Below are positions 7,263 to 7,906 of a stretch of 7,906 bases of DNA, one piece after another. The notes under the pieces were generated by a model. The model was given only the letters and a program-made list of their open reading frames with translations. It made no database searches and was not told where the DNA came from. Every line of letters begins with the position of its first letter. Within the stretch, counting starts at the first letter, position 1. The position numbers and the translations under genes are program-made. The DNA comes from Ferruginibacter sp. (GTDB taxonomy: Bacteria > Bacteroidota > Bacteroidia > Chitinophagales > Chitinophagaceae), in the NCBI GenBank assembly GCA_030831725.1, contig JAURKN010000044.1, positions 1 through 7,906 on the forward strand. Direction: 5' to 3'.

Positions 7263-7906
7263 AAACGCCCAAACAACCGATTTTGAAGAAATCGTACAGG
7301 TGCTAAAGTCGAGTTTAGGAGAAGGATTGTTGCCTAAATCGGTTGAGTATTTTGTTTGGAAACACATAAAAAATCCATTTGGAAAGTCGAAAATGATTCT
7401 GGCTAGAGAAGAGGGTAAAATCGTTGCTGTGCGTGTTTTTATGAAATGGACATTTGCTCGTGAGGGCTCTTTGGTACATGCGGTCAGGGCGGTAGACACA
7501 TCCACTTTACCTGAATATCAGGGTAAGGGAATCTTCAGTAAACTAACCATGAAAGCGGTAGAGGAGTGCAAGCAAGAAGGCTTTGCGATGGTATTCAATA
7601 CACCCAACCCCATCAGTCTGAAAGGGTATTTGAAATTGGGCTGGTTCTCTAATGGAAAAATGCCATTGTATATTGGCCTTGGATCAGTTTTTCCATCCAT
7701 CAATCAAAAAAAGCAACAGGCAGCACTTCAACTTTTTGACATACAAAAAGAATTGGGAAAATTGAGTGTGGATTGGCAACTAAAAAATAACAGTAACATT
7801 TATCGTACTCCATTGAATAAGGAGTACTTGTCTTGGAGATATGCTGATTGTCCTGTTGCCAGATATGGCGCTTTGATTGAACCCGGAAAATTCGGCATCA
7901 TTTTCC
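7252..7906 (+). CDS. GNAT-like N-acetyltransferase family protein (3' partial)
   Basis: An open frame runs from ATG 7252 to the right edge without a stop, giving 218 residues. An in-frame TAG at 7246-7248 lies just upstream, so ATG 7252 is the first possible start. The centre carries GNAT motif A (DTSTLPEYQGKGIFSKLT, with QGKG at 90-93 as the acyl-CoA pyrophosphate loop), followed by VFNTPNPISLKGYLKLGW (114-131), the motif-B-like helix. This indicates acyl-CoA-dependent transfer to an amine, perhaps an amino sugar of the polymer, but the substrate is unknown. Two similar segments, EYFVWKH-x3-P (32-42) and EYLSWRY-x3-P (191-201), flank the core, as if the fold or a module were repeated. Its 11-bp overlap with the glycosyltransferase places it in the same operon. 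Family confidence is good; the role is inferred. Confidence 0.82.
   Translation, partial: MVIENAQTTDFEEIVQVLKSSLGEGLLPKSVEYFVWKHIKNPFGKSKMILAREEGKIVAVRVFMKWTFAREGSLVHAVRAVDTSTLPEYQGKGIFSKLTMKAVEECKQEGFAMVFNTPNPISLKGYLKLGWFSNGKMPLYIGLGSVFPSINQKKQQAALQLFDIQKELGKLSVDWQLKNNSNIYRTPLNKEYLSWRYADCPVARYGALIEPGKFGIIF

Noticed and set aside
6908..7276. 122-codon frame on the minus strand, and other minus-strand frames under the genes
   Set aside because: They lie opposite well-supported coding genes, show no recognisable motif, and are shadows of those genes.

Overview
The window looks like chromosomal DNA of a Bacteroidota bacterium. Three things point there: a C-terminal type IX secretion (T9SS) sorting domain on the first gene, a promoter of the Bacteroidota form (TTTG, then TAnnTTTG), and starts without Shine-Dalgarno sequences. 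The genus cannot be read from the sequence. All genes are on the + strand. No RNA genes, insertion sequences, CRISPR arrays or integrase genes were seen.

Region 1 (2-1768) is the 3' part of a large secreted repeat protein, open at the left edge. It has 147-bp (49-aa) tandem repeats, a linker domain, three diverged PKD-like domains and a type-A T9SS sorting tail. A strong hairpin terminator (1805-1840) closes it.

Region 2 (1841-1976) is a short intergenic stretch with a Bacteroidota-type promoter (1907-1941) that drives the next genes. The promoter also fixes the start of the next gene at ATG 1977, not the longer GTG at 1911.

Region 3 (1977-7906) is a tightly packed operon for an exopolysaccharide or capsule. 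In order it encodes an outer-membrane polysaccharide export lipoprotein (Wza/OPX type), a fused chain-length regulator and tyrosine autokinase (Wzc type) with a tyrosine-rich tail, a UDP-glucuronate 4-epimerase-like sugar-nucleotide enzyme, a GT-B family 4 glycosyltransferase and a GNAT-like acyltransferase cut by the right edge. Gene junctions are +2, +22, +9 and -11 bp. The export pair comes first, followed by precursor supply, sugar transfer and probably modification. The epimerase suggests a uronic-acid-containing, acidic polymer. A flippase, polymerase, priming transferase and phosphatase are not in the window and may lie downstream.

Nothing here amounts to a wholly new system. The best points for a second look are the nearly all-synonymous divergence of the adhesin repeats, the extreme Tyr tail and altered Walker A' of the kinase, and an apparent internal W-[KR] motif duplication in the terminal GNAT-like protein.
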